Below are positions 60,913 to 64,000 of a stretch of 64,000 nucleotides of DNA, piece by piece. The position numbers and the translations under genes are program-made. Numbering within the stretch: the first letter of the stretch is position 1; each line of letters opens with the position of its first letter. The notes under the pieces were generated by a model. It was not told where the DNA came from and searched no databases. It saw only the letters and a list, made by a program, of their open reading frames with translations. This DNA is from SAR202 cluster bacterium (GTDB taxonomy: Bacteria > Chloroflexota > Dehalococcoidia > Lucifugimonadales > GCA-2719675), in the NCBI GenBank assembly GCA_009392295.1, contig VFGW01000017.1, forward strand, positions 145,872-209,871, read 5' to 3'.

Positions 60913-61401
60913 TTATGGAGAGAAATTAACTGCCTTTGTCCAAGTCCAGCCCTCTTCTCCAGTATCAATTACTTTAATTTTAACTAATCCTACAATATAG
61001 TGTTTGGGTGAGCCATCGATGGTATTAATTCTTGAGTATAAGCAAGTACTTTCGTCAATTATTTCAATGTTAGAATTTACATTCAATTGTTTTCCTGAAA
61101 TCTCCTCTACTACACAAAATTCTGCTTTTGCAGAAATTCCGGTACCAATAGTTCTTTGGCTGATCATTTCGTTTTTATAAGAATCCCATAGGAGTAATGG
61201 TAATTGGATTTTTATATCTTGTTTTTTGTTAGCAGATGTACCGCCAAACTTTCGATCTCCTATAGAAATTGTGACTTCAGGTTGTTTGATTATTCCTGTT
61301 TGGATACCGGATTGTTTTTCTGAAGATGAGCATGCTAAAATCAGGAAAATAAATGAAATTAGCGTAGATATTATTAAACTTTGTGCATATTTATTTTTCA
61401 T
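60913..61401 (-). CDS. SH3-like lipoprotein, tandem paralogue 1
   Basis: MKNKYAQSLIISTLISFIFLILACSSS lipobox; KFGGTSANKKQDIKIQLPLLLWDSY, GEEGWTWTKAVNF. Confidence 0.8.
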   Translation of the reverse strand: MKNKYAQSLIISTLISFIFLILACSSSEKQSGIQTGIIKQPEVTISIGDRKFGGTSANKKQDIKIQLPLLLWDSYKNEMISQRTIGTGISAKAEFCVVEEISGKQLNVNSNIEIIDESTCLYSRINTIDGSPKHYIVGLVKIKVIDTGEEGWTWTKAVNFSP

Positions 61402-61532
61402 TTTATGATTCTTTAGGATGTTAATTGATTAAATATAATATTTTTACTAGAGTTTAAACTTTTTTGTTTCAATTTGTAAACAACAAAAAGATTGGGCATT
61501 CGAAAAACATTTGTAGAAACTTTGGCTTTATA

Positions 61533-61943
61533 ATGAAATTAATTTTTAATATCAGTTATTTGCTTTGCTTTATAGTTTTATTTACTAGCTGTTCAAAAAA
61601 AGTTGATTCTGCAGATGTGGTTCAATCGATTCCTAAAATTAATACTGAAAGCAAAGAAGAAGCTCTTGCTAAACATTTAAATGAAATTGGATCTGTAATG
61701 TATGGAGCATTTTGGTGTCCATATTGCAGTCAACAGAAGAAGATATTTGGTAAAAATTTTATATATATAAAATATGTTGAGTGTGATCCCAGAGGTGAAA
61801 ACTCGAATTTCAAATTATGTGAGTATAAGGAAATTAGAAAATATCCTACGTGGGAAATTTATGGAGAGAGATTTGAAGGAGTTTTGAGTTTAAGTGAATT
61901 GGAAGAAATTTCTAATTTCAAGGGGTCAAATTTTTCATATTAA
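61533..61943 (+). CDS. Lipoprotein thioredoxin domain resembling VKOR-fused thioredoxin
   Basis: Lipobox FTSCS, MYGAFWCPYCSQQKKIFG...YVECDPRGENSNFKLCEYKEIRKYPTWEI; start taken at 61533. Confidence 0.8.
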   Translation: MKLIFNISYLLCFIVLFTSCSKKVDSADVVQSIPKINTESKEEALAKHLNEIGSVMYGAFWCPYCSQQKKIFGKNFIYIKYVECDPRGENSNFKLCEYKEIRKYPTWEIYGERFEGVLSLSELEEISNFKGSNFSY

Positions 61944-64000
61944 TTGTCATGTTTAATAAAAATTCTCTCTAAAATTTTTTCTATAGTTGTAAAATGTTTT
62001 TCCCAATAATTTGGCAAAGTTTCTATCCAAATCAAGAAGATTTTTTTGTTAGAAAAATTGATTGTTAGTATTCCTCTTTTTTCTTCAGAATTTAAAGTGT
62101 AATTCGATTTATAGTTGATTTGATAACTTGGATTGGTTCTGTAAGAAAAAGCCCAGTTTCTTTCCGTAATATTGGAATTTGTTAAGTTTATTTGATTTGC
62201 ATAATTTTCTAAGGATAAATTTTTAGCATCAACAATATCTTTTACTTCAACACTGATTGTTAATTCACCGTTTGGTTCATATATAAAAAGATCCATGTTG
62301 TTTATTTCTCCAAGCATGTAGTTTGGGGGAACAGATATTGAATATTGGTTATATTTATCGAGAAAATTGTAAATTGTGAAAGAAGATTGCATATATTTCA
62401 AAATTTGTTTATATGTAGAATTTTGACTGTATAATTCTGTAGGTAAAAATATGGATATTTGAATTAAATTTTTCCCAGATAGGTACCATAAAACTTCCGA
62501 GTCAATTTTCATGTCATTTTGTTCGTATTTCATATTAAACAAAATGTAAGGATTTAAACTTTTCTGGAAATTACTAGTAGTATTTTTTAATTCTACAATT
62601 TCACATTTAGTAGTATTTTCTGGACAATTAGGTTGCCAGTCCTTATGGTAGGCTTCGATAGCAGGATATTTTTCAACATCCACATTGAAAGTTGCAATAC
62701 TCATTCCAATATTTGATTCTTCAAATCTGGATTGGAGAGTGTCAGGATGGAACCAAACGAATTCGTTGTCTGACAAGTCAGTTTTCCAACTTTTTGGGAA
62801 ATGAACATTGTACCAAAATTCTGGATTTTTGAATAAGGAATAATTTGTAGTTGCATTAGATTTTTTTGATATGATTTCGATATCTTGGTTAAATTTAAGG
62901 TTTTTTAGAATCAAATCAATTTCATCTGAAATTGATTTCCATTCCGAGTCTTCACTTTCAGTATGGATTTTATATCCATAATTGTTATGGATAAAGAAAT
63001 AGTCAGTTAGAATGAAAGATTCAGATGAATTTTGATAATTTTTTCTCTTAGTTATTGCCCATGTTTCTAGTCCGTTACCTACATAATAATTATATGAAGA
63101 TAGAAATTCGTAGGAGATATTTTGATTATTAGGATTTAATTCTGTATTTATACTTGCGTATTGATATTTTGTTAAATTATTTGGTACAGGTTCGGATTTA
63201 ATCGATATTTCACCTGAAGTTTTGGAATTTACTATTAATGTGAACTCATCAGAAATTTTGTATAGAGTCCAATTTTCAGGAATTGAAATAGAGTATGGAA
63301 ATGACTGGTTGATATATTTGGTTTGAATTTTCCCAGATATAGCATCTTTTGTTGAAGTTAATTCTTCTCCTTTCATAAATTTTTGAATCTTAGAGATTGC
63401 CGAATCTATTGATATAGCATAATTAATTCCAATTGCATCTAGGGATCTAGAAGTATTTATTCCAATTACTTCACCTTGTAAATTTATCAGTGGGCCGCCA
63501 CTATTTCCTGGGTTAATTGCAGCGTCAGTTTGTATAGCATCTAAGTTACCAATTGAATTATTTCTAATTCCTGAAATAAGTCCTCTTGTAATACTTGGAA
63601 GACCTCTCAGATTAAGGGCGTACCCTATTGCTAATACTGGTTCTCCAATTTTTATTTTTTTTGATGAACCAAATTTTACAGGAGATAAGTTGGGTTTATT
63701 AATTTTTAAAAGTGCAATATCATCGTTTGAATCTTTGTTGATAACATATGCCAAATAGCTAGTAGAGTCATTCAGTGTGACTGAAACTACTGATTTTCCG
63801 GATACTACATGGGCGTTGGTTACAATGAAACCATTTGAAGAAATTATGAACCCAGTACCTGCTCCGGATCTAGTGTTGATTCTAACAATTGATTTATTTA
63901 AACTATTAAATATTTCAGGTATTGTAGGGTTTTTTAGTATATTGTCAGTAGGAGTAGGAGTAGGAGTAGGAGTAGGAGTAGGAGTAGGAGTAGGAGTAGG
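61940..64000 (-). CDS. HtrA/DegP-like trypsin protease with repeated C-terminal domains (5' end outside window)
   Basis: Frame is open from the window edge: NTRSGAGTGFIISSNGFIVTNAHVV (His), DSNDDIALLKI (Asp), NPGNSGGPL (Ser); supplied track starts at an internal Met (63754). Confidence 0.92.
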   Translation of the reverse strand, partial: PTPTPTPTPTPTPTPTPTDNILKNPTIPEIFNSLNKSIVRINTRSGAGTGFIISSNGFIVTNAHVVSGKSVVSVTLNDSTSYLAYVINKDSNDDIALLKINKPNLSPVKFGSSKKIKIGEPVLAIGYALNLRGLPSITRGLISGIRNNSIGNLDAIQTDAAINPGNSGGPLINLQGEVIGINTSRSLDAIGINYAISIDSAISKIQKFMKGEELTSTKDAISGKIQTKYINQSFPYSISIPENWTLYKISDEFTLIVNSKTSGEISIKSEPVPNNLTKYQYASINTELNPNNQNISYEFLSSYNYYVGNGLETWAITKRKNYQNSSESFILTDYFFIHNNYGYKIHTESEDSEWKSISDEIDLILKNLKFNQDIEIISKKSNATTNYSLFKNPEFWYNVHFPKSWKTDLSDNEFVWFHPDTLQSRFEESNIGMSIATFNVDVEKYPAIEAYHKDWQPNCPENTTKCEIVELKNTTSNFQKSLNPYILFNMKYEQNDMKIDSEVLWYLSGKNLIQISIFLPTELYSQNSTYKQILKYMQSSFTIYNFLDKYNQYSISVPPNYMLGEINNMDLFIYEPNGELTISVEVKDIVDAKNLSLENYANQINLTNSNITERNWAFSYRTNPSYQINYKSNYTLNSEEKRGILTINFSNKKIFLIWIETLPNYWEKHFTTIEKILERIFIKHDN
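63948..64000 (+). repeat. GTAGGA hexanucleotide tandem repeat encoding a (Pro-Thr)n linker on the minus strand
   Basis: Nearly 9 perfect units, continuing past the window edge. Confidence 0.95.

Noticed and set aside
1-64000. CRISPR arrays, IS elements, prophage, toxin-antitoxin or restriction systems
   Set aside because: No regularly spaced repeats, transposase, integrase, phage structural or defence genes recognised; the HNH protein at 55372 alone is not evidence of a defence system.

Overview
AT-rich, gene-dense bacterial chromosomal segment (about 60 protein genes, one tRNA-Leu). No rRNA, CRISPR array, IS element or prophage was recognised. Content is mostly housekeeping and biosynthesis (lysS, greA, rsmD, coaD, rph, queA, fmt, tyrS, ribF, thrB, lysC, ilvD, eno, leuB, lysA, holB, nnr, acpS, folD). 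Accessory functions include a five-gene molybdenum hydroxylase operon with two tandem large subunits and a MoaD/ThiS-like protein, several extracytoplasmic thioredoxin-fold proteins, a cupredoxin/FedB-like pair, two enolase-superfamily enzymes, a BNR-propeller protein and an HtrA-like protease running off the right edge. Gene content and base composition would fit a streamlined marine bacterium such as a SAR202-like Chloroflexota, but that is only an inference. Points most worth a second look: (i) a MoaD/ThiS-like protein ending ...GGGAN next to a divergent JAMM peptidase with an intact motif; (ii) a permease fused to a VCBS/ASPIC-UnbV propeller, preceded by an unannotated 48-aa membrane ORF; (iii) tandem SH3-like lipoproteins in one frame across TAATAA, the second with ATC where ATG is expected; (iv) a 59-aa RR-motif ORF missed by the ORF cutoff; (v) a trypsin-like protease with a (PT)n linker and three PsbP/DUF1795-like repeats instead of an evident PDZ; (vi) eleven of eleven convergent pairs abutting or overlapping. 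All calls come from reading the sequence and supplied translations; no database search was run.
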